A stretch of 64,000 bases of DNA from the NCBI GenBank assembly GCA_027605045.1, contig JAQFWX010000104.1:1-64000 (forward strand), in the 5' to 3' direction. The translations under genes and the position numbers were made by a program. A model generated the notes under the pieces. The model saw only the letters and a list, made by a program, of their open reading frames with translations. It made no database searches and had not been told where the DNA came from. Position 1 is the stretch's first letter. Every line of letters starts with the position of its first letter. This DNA comes from Phallus indusiatus. Lineage: Eukaryota > Basidiomycota > Agaricomycetes > Phallales > Phallaceae. Shown here in pieces: positions 1 through 12,240 of the stretch.

Positions 1-326
1 TATTCCAATTGTCTTCTTGCAATGTAAGTCCGCCGTTGTTCACCTTCTAAACATGACATGACAATATGCATATCAGGCTCAACACCCGATCTCACCTGAG
101 GGCGAATTATGGTACCTCGAAAGGTTCCTCTGGTGTTTCAAGCGCGCCCTCCACGTTGAACGCCACTCTACCCGTCTTCTCTGTACCAAAAGAGTCCATC
201 AGAACGTCCACTAGAATGTCAGATCATTTCTCACACGGTACATACTCATTCGAGCTTGGGAGTATGGTGGAGGATCCAACTGTGCCGAGCCCAAAAGCGA
301 ATGACAATGAGGCATATGCTATGTGA
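1..326 (+). CDS. DUF6534 membrane protein copy A, 3' end only
   Basis: The last exons of a DUF6534-type protein enter from the left edge. Exon 1-23 encodes YSNCLLA plus two bases of the next codon. A GT-AG intron spans 24-76, and the last exon 77-326 continues LNTRSHLRANYG to a TGA. The signature of a small-residue/Leu segment followed by LNxRxxLR and a hydrophilic Ser-rich tail is typical of the C-terminus of this basidiomycete family, thought to be multi-pass membrane proteins of unknown function. The same junction recurs in copies B, C and D. The rest of the gene lies outside the window, so its integrity is unknown. Confidence 0.75.
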
Positions 327-1081
327 TGAGAGAAAATCCTGTAACGAAATCATAAATGTCCATTTATCTTTATCCGGAGGGTATGTATGCGTGTATGTGG
401 ATATATTTGTGTAACAATATCAAATTTTGGAGCCGTTACTTTAACGAATTTTTGATTTCTGTAACAACTTCGGAATAAGTTCGGACTCGCTGAAAGAATC
501 AACGATCTTGTTTTTCAGAGCTTTTTACTGGTAAGATTTTGAGCGGGATCTCAACTGCGTTAGACACATTGAAAAGAGTACTAATTATATATTCGTTTGC
601 TTTCTGATTTCACATAGTTAATATTAGTGTGATAAGGAGCTGCGCGTACTGATGACTAGACTACGTGGTTGCATGTCCCACTCAATGGCAAACGCCTACC
701 AAGTTGAAGCGTGTACTTGAATAGAATGTAACCCGACACTAATCAATGCATATGTCGCGAAGGGCGCTCGGCACACTGACAGTGCTACCGATTGTTAACG
801 TTGCAAATACCAACTATTTATAATCCAGATTTAGAGTTTCGAACCAATGATTACTGATTAAATAAAATAAACTCAAGAATGCCGATTCGATTTTTGGTGA
901 CCGGTAAATTTGTTTTCCGAAAACAAAAAGCCTGATAAGATGTGATCGCATTTCCGGAATCGGGGCTCTTCCGGGCCTCAGGCCTCAGTATTTGGGCCGG
1001 ACAAACAGCCTCCACTCTGAAATATAATAGGAGTGCCGCTAACTCTATTACCAGAGCAGCAGCTCAGTGGCACACACCCTC
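327..1081. other. Intergenic, DUF6534 copy A to copy B
   Basis: No convincing gene. The first about 270 bases resemble the 3' flank of copies C and D (a TATG-rich stretch, then a run ending in 'gatctcaa...tgcgtt'), so the duplications include downstream DNA. The remainder is AT-rich promoter-side sequence for copy B. Confidence 0.5.
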
Positions 1082-3163
1082 ATGACAGCAGCGGACGTCA
1101 CCTTTGGAGCCTGGTTTATTGGAAATCAAATCAGCATTGTAGCCTTTGGTTTTTTACTTTCACAGTGCTGGATTTTTATTCAAAACTGGAAAAAGGAGCC
1201 ACTTGTTCTTAAGCTAGTTGTGTCCCTGACATTGTAAGGGTCGTTGCTCACAGAGTCCATGAGATTCGACTTGAAGGTTGATCGAAATCTGTTTACAGGT
1301 TGCTAGGATTTCTTCTGATTTTTTTGACCTCACATGCACTTTATCATTACTTAATAGTAGCACCCGTTGCAAATCCCAAGGATTTGACTAGTATAATTTG
1401 GTGTGTTTCAGTCTTCCGGTCTCATTTTTGCTCATCTCTCATCAACTATCAGGAGCTTCAGAGCAGAGCCATGGGTGTCGGTAGGTAACATGTCAAGCTC
1501 AAGTTGATGTTTCAGTCACTGAGTCGGGAAAAGGAAATAGACTGTTGCGTACGCAAACAGGCTACGCAGAGATTAGTCAGCGCTCGGTATATGCGTCGGT
1601 CCGTCAATATTTTGCAAATTTTAGTTACTTTGTACTTTTCATATTAAACTTTTCTGGCTTTTCACATTTTCCATTCTCTTTAGATTACATTTTAGCACCA
1701 TTCCAATTTCTGGAAATCGCACAAATAATGTATATAAAAACTTCTCTCTAGCTTACAAAATACAAGAAGAATGTTTCCCTCCTATTTCTCCCTCTGAGCA
1801 CACATCCGCTGATTCCCTTATCTTCCCTGTTCGCTCCTGAGGCGCGCGTATCAAGACATAACAGTTACCCACCTGTTCGTTTTTGTTCTGAATCTTTAGT
1901 ATATCATTTGATCAAACTGTATCCTACCAGATTTTACACTTTCCGAATCTATCACAGTATGTAACATCATGCTATCCTCTCTGGATTTCAGTCCTGACAA
2001 ATTATCGTTGTTAGTTCGAAAAAACTTTATACTTTCTGGTATACTTGTGAGTCTTGTACCAGCATATATGATGTGTTTCTACTTTTATGAATTTCCAATA
2101 CCTCAATTTAAGCTTTTCCTTACATTATCGCACACCGGCAAGTCGTTATTAAAATGGCCATCGCCAATAGATGATGCATATTGACATTTATACTAATGCA
2201 TCGAATAGCTCTCGACCTTGGTACGTCATTTTACTTTTTAAGTAGTACGAACCATAAGCCAATGAGATCATAATCTTTACCAGCCGCAAGTGAGATCGAG
2301 TGGGTATCATATTCATTGGCTTGAAGCAACAGGCTCACACAAATTTCATTAGAACTGTGAAGGGAGCTGCCGCGGCAAAAGCTTCCTCAGATTTGCCGCG
2401 AGCAGGTCTTTCCCTCGATCTTGCCATAGACATAATTATTATGCTGGTCATGTTCCACTTTTTTTACACTAGTCGTACCGAAGTGAAAAGGTCAGTTCTT
2501 CTTGAAGGTCCCTTTGAAAGCCTCCAAACTCATACAATTATTTACAGCACACAAAGTCTACTACACAAGCTCACACTGTATACCTTTGCCTCCGGATCTC
2601 TAACAGTGGTGGCCAATATCGTGATTCTTGCCACGGTGAGCTTCACTTCACTCTTTTCTATATACGATCCTTAGATGGCTGGCCACAGTTCTTCGGTTCA
2701 CCAAATACGGAGATATTCTCTGGTACATCGTTCATTCTCCCACATTGTGAGAATACATGTTCCTCTTAATACTACCCTTTGTCAATAATGCTAACAAACA
2801 TATTTAAATCAAAGTATATTCCAATTGTCTCCTCGCAATGTAAGTTCTTTCATATTGCATATATATCAAATAATAATAACAACAATATGTTATAGGCTCA
2901 ACACTCGCTCACACCTGAGGGCCAGTTATGGTACCTCAGGAGACTCCTCTGATGAATCAAGCAAGTCCTCCCTGAATATCTCTTCGCCTGTTTTCGCCGT
3001 CCCAAAAGGGACCATCAAGTCACCTGCTACTAGTAGAGTTTCAGAACACTTTTCACCCGGCACACATTTGTTTGAGCTCGGGAATATGGTAGAGAACTCA
3101 ACTGACTCTCAGCTACCAGAAGGAGCGAATGGCGATAATTTGGCCAAGTTTGTAATAGTGTGA
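1082..3163 (+). pseudogene. DUF6534 membrane protein copy B, interrupted by a solo LTR
   Basis: Starts MTAADVTFGAWFIGNQ at 1082, the conserved N-terminus shared with copies C and D. The exons can be followed by comparison: 1082-1233, from 1299 (LLGFLLIFLTSHALYHYL), a short exon near 1450, one near 1530 broken by an insertion, FYTFRIY near 1931, LAIDIIIMLVMFHFF near 2420, LHKLTLYTFASGSL near 2570, PNTEIFSGTSFILP near 2710, and the last exon 2896-3163. About six or seven hydrophobic segments suggest a multi-pass membrane protein. A 311 bp LTR-like sequence sits inside the coding exon that begins GAA ATA GAC, so the copy is probably dead unless the insert is spliced out. A downstream donor is GC rather than GT. 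Function is unknown for the family. Confidence 0.65.
1543..1853 (+). mobile_element. Solo LTR-like insertion in DUF6534 copy B
   Basis: A 311 bp block is absent from the matching exon of copies C and D. It begins TGTTGCGTACGC, ends GCGTATCA (TG...CA termini) and is flanked by AGAC on both sides (1539-1542 and 1854-1857). It has a TATA-like TATATAAAA at about 1731. Removing the block and one AGAC rejoins the host exon in frame with copies C and D. No retroviral-type coding sequence is present, hence solo LTR. Orientation is taken from the TATA and is tentative. The 4 bp duplication is short for an LTR element, where 5 bp is usual, so boundaries may be off by one. Confidence 0.6.
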
Positions 3164-3662
3164 TGGGCAGAATTGAATTTTGTAGAATCATCTGCATGTT
3201 TGGACGTGTAATGTGTATATGTATGTATATTTCAAACAGACCCATAAAGTACATATTTTGAGGCTCTTCACGAATAATAAAACTCTTATTCATGCCGAAC
3301 TAAATAATATTAATTTTTATGGTTCAAATTCTTTCCCACATGGCGGTATACATATAGAAGAATTGAGCGTGAGCCCAGAAACGCTGTAAGGGTTTGGTGC
3401 CGGACTAATTAGCATCCATAGACTGAATGTCGTGCTTAGCTTAAATTCTTATAATCGTCTTTCTTATTAATAATTTCTTTCTCTGATTTATAATAATTAG
3501 ATAATCTTGTATATAAGTTTGAGTTGCAGCTAAAATCTCCGTGTAAAATCAGCGTCACTTACCACCTACTTTTTGAGCTAATTTTGCCATTCTTACTCTT
3601 GAACTTTTTTTGGGGATTTCAAGATCTAAATATCCTTTAGGAAAGAAATTCATACAAGCCTG
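3164..3662. other. Intergenic after copy B
   Basis: AT-rich. A TATA-like 'tgtatataag' occurs near 3510. No gene recognised. Confidence 0.4.
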
Positions 3663-4340
3663 GTGAACGGTCGGCGTGTCCCCTCGGCATCACACATTAC
3701 CGGGGCAATTTATGATTGTGTGTCTTGTGTATTAAGGGATCTCCTCATGCTGACATGTTTTTCACTTGAAAGCAAAGTCCAAGAAAGCAAGATCACTCCA
3801 TTACAACATCCGGCGGGGAGAGGATATAACGTCATTAGACGACACTCTCTTCGCACAAAACCTGAGAACTCGGGATACAAACGAAGACTGGAGCCGTGGA
3901 GTTAAAGTGGGAATATTCCCAACAAACGTCACCTCCGGAGGCAGATCCCTCAAGAACAAAACGCGGGGTGAGTCTCGCACGATTCTTTTCGCATTTCTTT
4001 CCCTCTAATGATGAATATTTTTTTTTGATTGACCAGAAACGACCCGCGGGCAAGATATCCCAAGATGAGGAGGAGACGGAACTAACCAGGAAAAAAGCGA
4101 GGATTGATACAGGATCCAGGTCGGGATCGGTAAGACTTTTTCACACTCTACACTAACTACTGTCCTACTTATTCACTGCGTTTCATCAGTCAAAGCCCGC
4201 GCCCCTTGTGGACAAAGATGAGGAGGAGAAGAGAGGAAGCGCGCGGCAAGGTTTGGGTCTGGATACGGATACGGATCTTGACCGGTAAGACCTTTTCTCT
4301 CACCCTCCAATGACTGCTGCCTTGCTTATTCTCATTCATT
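3663..4340 (+). other. Possible multi-exon gene or fragment with an SH3-like stretch
   Basis: Not confidently recognised. One frame around 3770-3965 reads RRGEDITSLDD and then DWSRGVKVGIFPTNVTS, resembling the end of an SH3 domain (acidic/Trp, then GxFPxN). It is followed by good splice signals (donor 3968, acceptor about 4036; donor 4130, acceptor about 4190; donor 4285, acceptor about 4342) bounding short Lys/Glu-rich exons such as KRPAGKISQDEEE and KPAPLVDKDEEEKRG. The SH3-like frame does not join the following exons without a frame change, and no good ATG precedes it. It could be a decayed gene or one with a base error. Confidence 0.25.
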
Positions 4341-4705
4341 AGAAGAAAAAGCCATTATAGCTTATGTAGTATTGCTTTGCAGACGGACCTAATTTCGTAG
4401 CACTCTGTATTTTCACGTGACGCGTATTGTTTTTCGTAAATATAGGATTTTTGTGGTTCACAACTGATGTATATCATACTAATCAAATGTAGACTTTTAT
4501 AGCCATTTTATAGATCACTTGTAAGCTTTGCATTGTTCGGCGCAGTTCGGCCGTTATTATGTGGTACACTGGCATACATATATTAGTGATATTTATTACT
4601 TAGTTAGTAATACAAATTCACAGTACATGATGATTTATTATGGCACTATGCCTTAGTAAGAAAATTATAGTTTAGCTACCATACTCCCGGCTGTGACTGA
4701 TATTC

Positions 4706-6137
4706 TTAGATCTGTTTAGGAATTCCCGTATACTTAAACCATGGATGCCCTACTACTTCTTGTATAGTGATCCTGTCTTCTGGGCGGTATTTAAGCATCT
4801 TTCCCAATAGATCGCCTAAAAGAGAGACCTCTTCTTCCTCCAACCGCGTCCCGGTAACCTCAATCATTGGTCCTTCGTCCACCTTCGGAGGAACGTCCCC
4901 CTCTCCGATTTCTTTGAGTTTTCCATAGATAGAGCTCTTGACAGCAGGTAATGCGACATTTTCCATCTTTTGAAGTTCCATGGACCTTGGTTCCCCATTT
5001 TCCTCAAACCAAAGCTGGCGGTCCTCAAAAGCGCTCCACCAAGGCTCTGGTAGCTTGCCTAAGATCGCAACGATCCTCTTTAAAACATCGTTACTGCCAA
5101 ACATTGGTTCGAAGAGTGAAAATCCAGAACGGATTTCAAATAGTGTGCATGCTAGCCCCCAAATATCAGAAGCCATGCTGATTCTGCTTTCAAAGCGAGC
5201 TTCTGGTGACATATAATGTATCGCGGTGACTGGTACGTAATCTTCGGGCTGAAGGTTCGTGGCGAAAGATTGGCCAAAATCAATGACAACAATATTTTCT
5301 TGCAATAAACGTGAAGAGAAACGAGTGCTATCGATGGGTGAGATAAGTTTTTGGGGGGCATACGGGGCGGGTGAAGAGTTGTCGCAAGTTGTAATTTCTA
5401 CCCCTGTAGGTTGACCCAGGGTTAAGTAGACTGTTTCGTCTGACCATCTAAAAACCTCGTCAGAAACTTGAAACAGGATATTGCTTGTTGTCAAATCTGT
5501 GCAGGATAATCAGTAAACATTGTGGCACTATCATAAAATTCAGAAGCAGAACTGACGAACCTCCATGCACGAATCCCGCAGAATGCATGAGCTCCACTGC
5601 ATCGACAACTTGTTTGGCTACCTTTCTGGCTAAACCTCCATTGAGACGCCTGCTCCCGGCTCGCCTTCCAGGACAATATGTTAGAGAGAATACGCTAGGG
5701 CCGGAAAATTGATAGACAATGCATATGTGTGTTCCATTAGGGCCCCTCTCTGTGAAATGAGCTTTGATGAGTTGGATATTTTGACCGGTGTAACCAGTAG
5801 CACGAAGTCTGCCATCTAAAGCGACAGGAACAGTAAGCTCCGGAATCTCATCATTAGGTTTAGAGGATTCATCGGCCGAGAGAACCTTCAAAGCCACAAG
5901 GGTTCCCGAATATGCTGACTGATCCTGCTTAGGCGGATGCTGGTCGCGTGCAAGCCAGACAGTAGACGAGCATCCACAACCCAACTTATGCAAGACTTTG
6001 TAGCGACCGTTGGCAAACATATCACCAATTGAAACTGGATGGAATCCTCCAGGTCGATACATCTCGACATCCTCGGCGTCATCAAGATCGGAGGGGTGAT
6101 ACAGTGGCTGAAACTCAGTAGAAGAATCGAGCAACAT
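4706..6137 (-). CDS. SRPK-like serine/threonine protein kinase
   Basis: Two exons: 6137-5561 and 5496-4706, with a 64 nt intron that restores FVHGDLTTSNILF across the splice. Kinase landmarks in order: the glycine loop LGCGCSSTVWLA, the VALKVL lysine, a divergent catalytic loop HGDLTTSN, DFGQSF, SPEA in place of APE, and DIWGLACTLFEI. HGD in place of HRD and the Arg-poor layout match the SRPK-like kinases (SR-protein kinase family) that are abundant in Agaricomycetes. Such kinases phosphorylate RS-type proteins, but the substrate here cannot be inferred. The ATG at 6137 is the first in frame; upstream in-frame codons lack an ATG. It is divergently arranged with the Smr-domain gene. Confidence 0.85.
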
Positions 6138-6683
6138 TAACCGTAAAGCGTACGAATCGGTTGTTGAACTGGTTGTTGAATCGAATAACAACAAACTAGG
6201 TTGAAGGTTGGTTCTAGGTTCGTACCAAGCCCCTTTTCCCCTAATTGAGATTCAGTCGGTCACGGTGACATCGTTCTCGAGCGTTCGGAAAGGGGGTAGT
6301 CTCTACAGTTTATTTTTGGGCTTTGTCGATTTAGGACATATTGGAGAGGAGATGTATAACATCTATTTGGTCTGAAAATATTTCATGTTTGAGCTTGACC
6401 GGTGACCGGTGACCCTCTTAGTGGGCCAGTAGTGGCATTGCAGACTTGCAGTAAAATCTGAAGCCAGAAATCTGATGTCTGAACTTGTATTCTGATAATT
6501 AGCGCTAGTAGCATTCTCACTTTCATTTTATCCTGCAGAATTTGATTTTCTGACTCTCAATCTTTTCATTCTGACAAACCCGCCACGATGACGGTATCTG
6601 CCAAACAATAAGGATGTGACCTGACGATGAGTCACGTCCGTGACTAGTGACTGTCCATAATGGCGTGCTCCCACTCTTCTGTC
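6138..6683. promoter_or_regulatory. Divergent promoter region, kinase / Smr-domain gene
   Basis: 546 bp between start codons. It contains a short tandem GGTGACC repeat around 6399-6413. No other gene seen. Confidence 0.4.
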
Positions 6684-9101
6684 ATGAGCACATCTAATAT
6701 TCAGGAAATCCTGCAAGTAAGGAAGTTTAATCCCAACCAGTTTCGAATGTCGATCTAAAGCTGCAAAATTATTCATCTTTCCAGACGGAGTTTCCCCTCA
6801 TAGATTCATCTCTTCTTGCCGCACTGCTTTCAGACTACCAAGAACCTAAAAATGTTGAAATTCAAGTCGACGATTCGTCTTTGCAGGCTATCCGCGATAC
6901 ATTAACGCAATTAACATTGAATGTACATGCTCACGACAATCAAGATGCGTCTCAGCCGTGTTCTCTCGATTCGTCAGAACTCGGCTCCAAGGAATCGCCC
7001 TCCTTGAAACTTGATTTATCAGAAGATAGCAAGGAAAGCGGTGAAAGCCCTTATGGACGGGACGATTCTACCTCTGTATCAGGATCTACGGCAATGAGCA
7101 TGACGTCCATGAGCAGCGCTGGCAACGCCACATTCTCATCTCCAACAGAATTTTTGAATATGCTCTTCCCGAACCTATCGAATATCCTTATTCACCAAAC
7201 GTTCGTGGAACAATATGGAACCGAATCATCTACGGAAGGTGGCGATATCGACGATTTGTCCGCTGTTATTGACCAACTTCTCAGCCTGGAATACATCCAG
7301 GACCTTGCTGAACGCGGATTGGACGACGAACCAGAGTCCAAAAACCAGGCAGAAACTGAGTGGAAGGTAGTCACGTCGGGCAGTAACAAACGCGGTCAAC
7401 AGTTCCCCATGGCGAATGCGCCGAAGAAATCCAAAAAACCTACTACTAAAGTAGCATTTGTGGATATTCGCCAAAGGCAGCACAGCATTCAACTCGCGAA
7501 CCAATCGCCAAAAGGCTCCACCAAACCTAAACTCCTAACCGGCTCCTTCATAACTGACCCATGGACGCGACTTAGCTCAATATCAGCCCGTTTAAGCGAA
7601 TTACTACACCCGACTCCAGCAGGATTCTTTCAAAGTTACTTTCACGCTCCTCAATCAACAACGACAAACTCCAAAGGGGGTTGGAAAATGGAAGGAGACG
7701 CCCTACGAAATGCATTATCAGATTTAATCAAAAAACGCCCTGCCAACACCAATACCGCACCAAATTCTCCGGCATTACAAAAAAGTATTAACGCATTGTG
7801 CGATATAATCGTCGACCCGGGATCAGATGACTCACTCGCACTCAATGGCGAACAGCTTCTGGAGCTGCAAAAAGACGCCAGACTCTGCATAATAGCCGCT
7901 AACGGCAAATTAGACACAGCTTTGGATCTACTTCAGCTTTTGAAAGAATTGGACGAGGCGTTTGTTAAAGGAGCAGGTGTTGCGCATTTACAGACATATA
8001 CCTTCAAAAAAGATACCCAACTCTCATCCCCATCCACACCGACGTCTTCCTTGACCACACTAAATTATGCAAATGTGAGATCCAAACCCGCCCAATCACC
8101 ACCACCAGCCCCGCCTGTCATTTCTATCAAATCCAGACCACCAGATTCACCCGGTGTGTCAGGTCCAAGTTCGAGTTGGACAACTGTGCAGCGCCGTCCT
8201 CAAAAGGTTGCGTCGCCCTGTATAGACAGATTTATTCCTGCATATTCCAATCCTAATCGTTCAAAGTAAGTCTACGTAATCTATGTATGAGAGTAATTTA
8301 CGTACTCAAACATTTATTAGGCAACCAGTAAGAGGATCGGGAAACAGATTTGGAAAAGGTGGAAAAGGGGATGTTGGCGAGTTAGATCGTGACTTGACGT
8401 GGTACAGGGATCAACGTAAGGAGGTATGTGGATTCATTCACTTAAAAAATCGCGCCATTTTCAAGGTTCCTATTTACTATGCACAGGCCATGCATCAAGC
8501 CTCTCGGTTCTGGAAATCTGGTTCAACTAAAAATCGAGGGGAGAAATCGCGTTTCACTACGCTGAAAAAGTAAATTATCCGTCGTTGTCCCTTCTCTCCC
8601 TTAGCAAACAACTAATTTTGAAAACCCTGTCACTTCAGGCTCGAGAATTTCGGGAACAGGAACACGCTAAAGCTCTCGAAATTGCTCGTAGGGTGGTCAA
8701 CGAAAAACGGTTCGACCGCATTATTCGTCATACTCTTTTTTATCTCACCAAAATCCTTTTTACTTTTTTTTTGAAAACAGCCGTAACTCTGCAGAACGAG
8801 ATACACTTGATTTGCACGGCCTAACTATACCAGAAGCACGTGTAATTGTAACAGAAGCCGTTGAAGCATTTGATTTTTCTGGCTGTACGTGCATCTCTCC
8901 GAACCCGTTTTGCCCAATTTTTTTGTTGAAGTTCACTAATTAAAATGCCATCTAGCCCGCTTTTTGAAAATTATAACAGGACGGGGAAAGCATTCCGTGG
9001 ATCAGGTCTCCGTTCTCGGACCTGCTATCAAAGACATGCTCAATTATGATGGGTACAGAGTTTCCACGTGGGACGGGGGTTTGATCGTTCGTGGAAGATG
9101 A
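6684..9101 (+). CDS. Cue2/NONU-1-like Smr-domain protein (no-go decay endonuclease type)
   Basis: Seven exons: 6684-6716, 6785-8265, 8321-8423, 8487-8569, 8639-8709, 8781-8884, 8956-9101. The C-terminus has a DUF1771 region (LTWYRDQRKEA...AREFREQEHAKAL) followed by an Smr domain: the DLHGLTIPEA motif, then LKIITGRGKHS and a GGLIVRGR end. The N-terminal half is low-complexity with a CUE-like segment (FLNMLFPNLSN, about residues 110-120). This order is that of yeast Cue2 and worm NONU-1, which cleave mRNA at stalled ribosomes; function by homology only. The frame breaks at the GGGG run 8538-8541: one extra G would give the conserved RGGEIAFHYAEK, whereas the sequence as given reads out of frame. 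An assembly error is the likelier reading, since everything else is intact. Confidence 0.8.
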
Positions 9102-9527
9102 CTAAGGTGTAATGAGATTTTGTTTAATTACTTTTGTTTAACTGTTGGTTTGATTATTTGTGTTGTTGTTGTTAGTACTCTAATCTGTTGTGATGATTTA
9201 ATGTGTTGTATTCTTGTGTATTCCTTTACATTACTGATTTCACGAATGAATGTTGATGCTTATTTTACACTTTCGCAACGGGTTGACTTGGGTGTACTAT
9301 ACTTCTCCGAGAGGAACGACAGCCATTTCCAGAGAGCCTGAATGAACTTGAGCTTGAAATAACGAGCAGAGGGGTTTCTGGTTTGGCTCGAGAGATCATC
9401 TTTCATAGCAGTATCTCCTAGTGAAGTCTCAAGGAAAAACTCACTCGTCTGAATAAAAAATCAGCCTTATTTTATCAATAAAATAAACACAGGGCTATGT
9501 GATATAGCAATGCGCGTGTTGAAAACC
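9102..9527. other. Intergenic
   Basis: T-rich 3' flank of the Smr gene, then sequence resembling the 3' flank of the other acyltransferase copy (AAAAATCAGCCTTAT near 9466). No gene. Confidence 0.4.
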
Positions 9528-11137
9528 CTAGTGATCTGCAGAGATAAACCCTTTAAAACCATCTTCTCTTTCCCAAACCTTCTTGTCAGAAAAGAACCCT
9601 GAAAGTGAAGTTGAATCAGAAACCATATATGTAGGAAAGGCTCTCGAATAGACTGACATACCCCCCATCCAGATACCCCCTTTAGGATCGTCTGCGAGTA
9701 GTACCATCAATTGACGCATAGAAAAGGGTTTAAAGAGATTGCTAAAAATATGAAGGCACTTGACTTGTTTGCCTTCTTCACCATCCGGCAAAGCTACAGA
9801 GAAATCAATTTCCATCAGTTTCATATCTCTCCAATTTGTAAACACATTCCACGCTCCGCCGTTGGGTTTAAAAAAGAAACACAGCCTCTTTGCAGTCTTG
9901 ATTCTCCATTTCAGTAATGTCTCAATTGCTTCTGGTTCTGTTTGATCACGAAGAGTAGTGCGGATGTGGTATGCGAGAGCTCCAAGGGACATGGTATGTA
10001 TCGCGGATATGGGAATAGTTGGGGTGACGACGGCTAGAGCTCCGTTATGAAGGAAAATACGAGGAAGCGATGATGGTTGCTTCAGATAGCGTCGTAAATT
10101 GGCGTAATACGCTACATTTAACGGCGTCTTTAAAAAAGGAAGAATGAATTCTGTCCTACCATTCAGAAATCTTCGTTATCTTATAATGAACGCGATGATG
10201 GCGTCACTTGAGCTAATCCAGACATCAGGATCGTCTCCCCTTTCTTTCCTGAGATCTTGCGTCGCTTGCTCCTTGATCCTCTCCACCTCTTCTTTCGGGG
10301 AGAATAGAACCCTATAAGAGATATCCCGGGTCTTGACAAAGTCAGCTATGGCACGTCCCATAAATGTGATAACATCTAAAGTCGAAAAAACTCTCCAAGG
10401 CAGCGGTGTTTTGATAGGTTCATTCTTCTTGTCTTCAGGTATGATGAAAGCCGTGAAAGGATCTCCCGGTGTTAGCTCTTCGACATCTTCGCCACGGAGA
10501 ATGCGTGTGACCGCGATGAGGATCTCTTTATTTCCATGGCTGTCGCAATGAACATGTGGAGTCGTAAGCCCGACGAGTGTCGCGTCGTCAAACAGGGTAA
10601 CCTGGAGTTGCGACACGGGAATATCGGCGTTCATATAATCCCCAAGAGATCGAGGACCATCTTGAGAAAAAAGGTGATCCTGATTATTTTTTACAGTGTC
10701 TCGGATTGAAGATGATGCCTTCGGGAACGTGTACGTTTTTTCTATAGGTCCAGGTATAATGACTTTCTTGAAAATATACCGCGATGTCTTAGCATTGAAT
10801 TTAGCAGGAATCTCATAGACTAATTTCTGAGTACGTTTTCTCAATAAGTTCTTGCAAAAAACGACTGGAAACGGTCTTTCGCACCTTTCTCTGCTTTCTG
10901 AGACGTGCGCTCAGATTCCAGAATCGGCCACTTTTGGACCAACTTTCGATATGCAGCCTCTAATTTCCCCGCATCAAGCACTTGATCGAGCACCCAGCCT
11001 ATGATGGCAACCGTACCCCTCGATTTCGCTAGTGTCGAAGACGCCTGTTGGTATAATTTGAGCCATGAGGTAAATTCGAATTGAAGAGCACACCCATGAT
11101 GCGCATGATGGCTATTATAAGTGAAGGCAGAGTACAT
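9528..11137 (-). pseudogene. HXXXD (BAHD-like) acyltransferase, copy 1, broken
   Basis: Reading 11137 to 9528: an N-terminal part with WVLDQVLDAGKLEAAYRKLVQKWPIL, a central part with the catalytic-type motif HVHCDSHG (HXXXD), a conserved block ending VWISSSDAIIAFI, and a C-terminal part with LGALAYHIR, FTNWRDMKLMEIDFS and GGIWMGGM. This is the layout of fungal transferase-family proteins (PF02458 type) that acylate small molecules. Compared with copy 2 there is a 31 nt deletion just after IIAF that removes the splice donor and gives an in-frame stop at about 10176. There is also a 7 nt insertion after KWPIL. The C-terminal exon remains open to 9528. Probably a recent pseudogene. Confidence 0.65.
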
Positions 11138-11828
11138 GTGTCATCATCTACCATGCATAATGTTTGGGTAGCTTTTTGGTATCATTTCGGTATCAAAAGG
11201 ATTCTAAGCCAGGAGTCAGTGCCGGGTAAGAGAGATGAAAGTGAACATCGTTCGCCGTTTGAATATCCGCTTTGCCGCCCGCCATCCTTTCGCTGTTCCT
11301 CTTCAATTGCTTGGAGAAATTTATTTAACAATCGTATTAATGAAATGCTCTTCAGCTTCATTTCTGACCAATACAAAAGCACCGGGAAGAGAAAGGGACC
11401 ACAAGCTGACTATAATACCACTTGCCATATCACAAGCCATGTCATTATAACACCGAAATGTGTTTGTGAGTAGAAAAGCAGTCAAGCTCTAATCAAGGTT
11501 CTCCGCCGCTGTTCACAATTTACGACCAAAACGTATTTTTATTACCATCATCAACCGAGTCAGCTTATCGAGGAATGTCTTTGGATCAGTGAGGCCGCAC
11601 CAGCTCACGTACTGTCATATTTGATGAAATCCATCCAAGAATAATTGTATGTGCTTTTTGGGCCACAATTAACAACTTGGGCTGCCGTAATTCTCTAAAT
11701 AAAGCCAATAAAAGGGTTGAAATTGGGGCTCTTTCTCCATCACATTGAAACAAACAGGTCACAATACTGAAAACTCTGGAAGTCAAGGATACCGCTCGTG
11801 CAAAGTCATTATTTCAGTATCCGGTCCT
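11138..11828. other. Spacer between acyltransferase copy 1 and a DUF6534 relic
   Basis: Equivalent to the intergenic spacer of the later cassettes. Short frames only; no gene supported. Confidence 0.4.
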
Positions 11829-12050
11829 CATGACATTGACAGCAACTGATGACACGCTTAAGGTCCGGTTTATCAATGGAAATAAATAATATTATGTAGC
11901 CTTTGGTCTTTACTCCTTCAGTGTTTTGGAATTTTATCCTTCACCGTGACTATCAATCATTGATTATTTGAGCCTGTAGCATCTAAATTTAACTTTCCCT
12001 GGCAAAGTGCTACAGGATTTATGGCGGTACGTAGTAATCATTATCAAATT
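11829..12050 (+). pseudogene. DUF6534 relic
   Basis: Begins ATGACATTGACAGCAACTGA and carries a degraded version of the first exon of copies C and D (GCCTTTGGTCTTTACTCCTTC...TGTTTTGG) with an early stop. It then jumps to the ACAGGATTTATGGCGGTACGTAG region that in copy C lies about 500 bp further on. A large internal deletion and frame damage make it a clear pseudogene fragment. Confidence 0.65.
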
Positions 12051-12240
12051 TACATAAAGCCTTATATATAGTACTGTCTGAACCTTGTGCCGGAATATGT
12101 TCTACTATAAATTGCCTATCAGTACGCGTTACTCATACTAGCTCAATTCTTTCTGACCGGTACCGGAGAAATCTTCCAAATACTCACATACATAGACATA
12201 CATAATTATATACCAGCACACTCAAGGCTACTACTTCACG

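Noticed and set aside
9120..9341. Small Cys/Val-rich membrane protein after the Smr gene
   Set aside because: The frame lacks an ATG at its start and consists of T-rich 3' flank.
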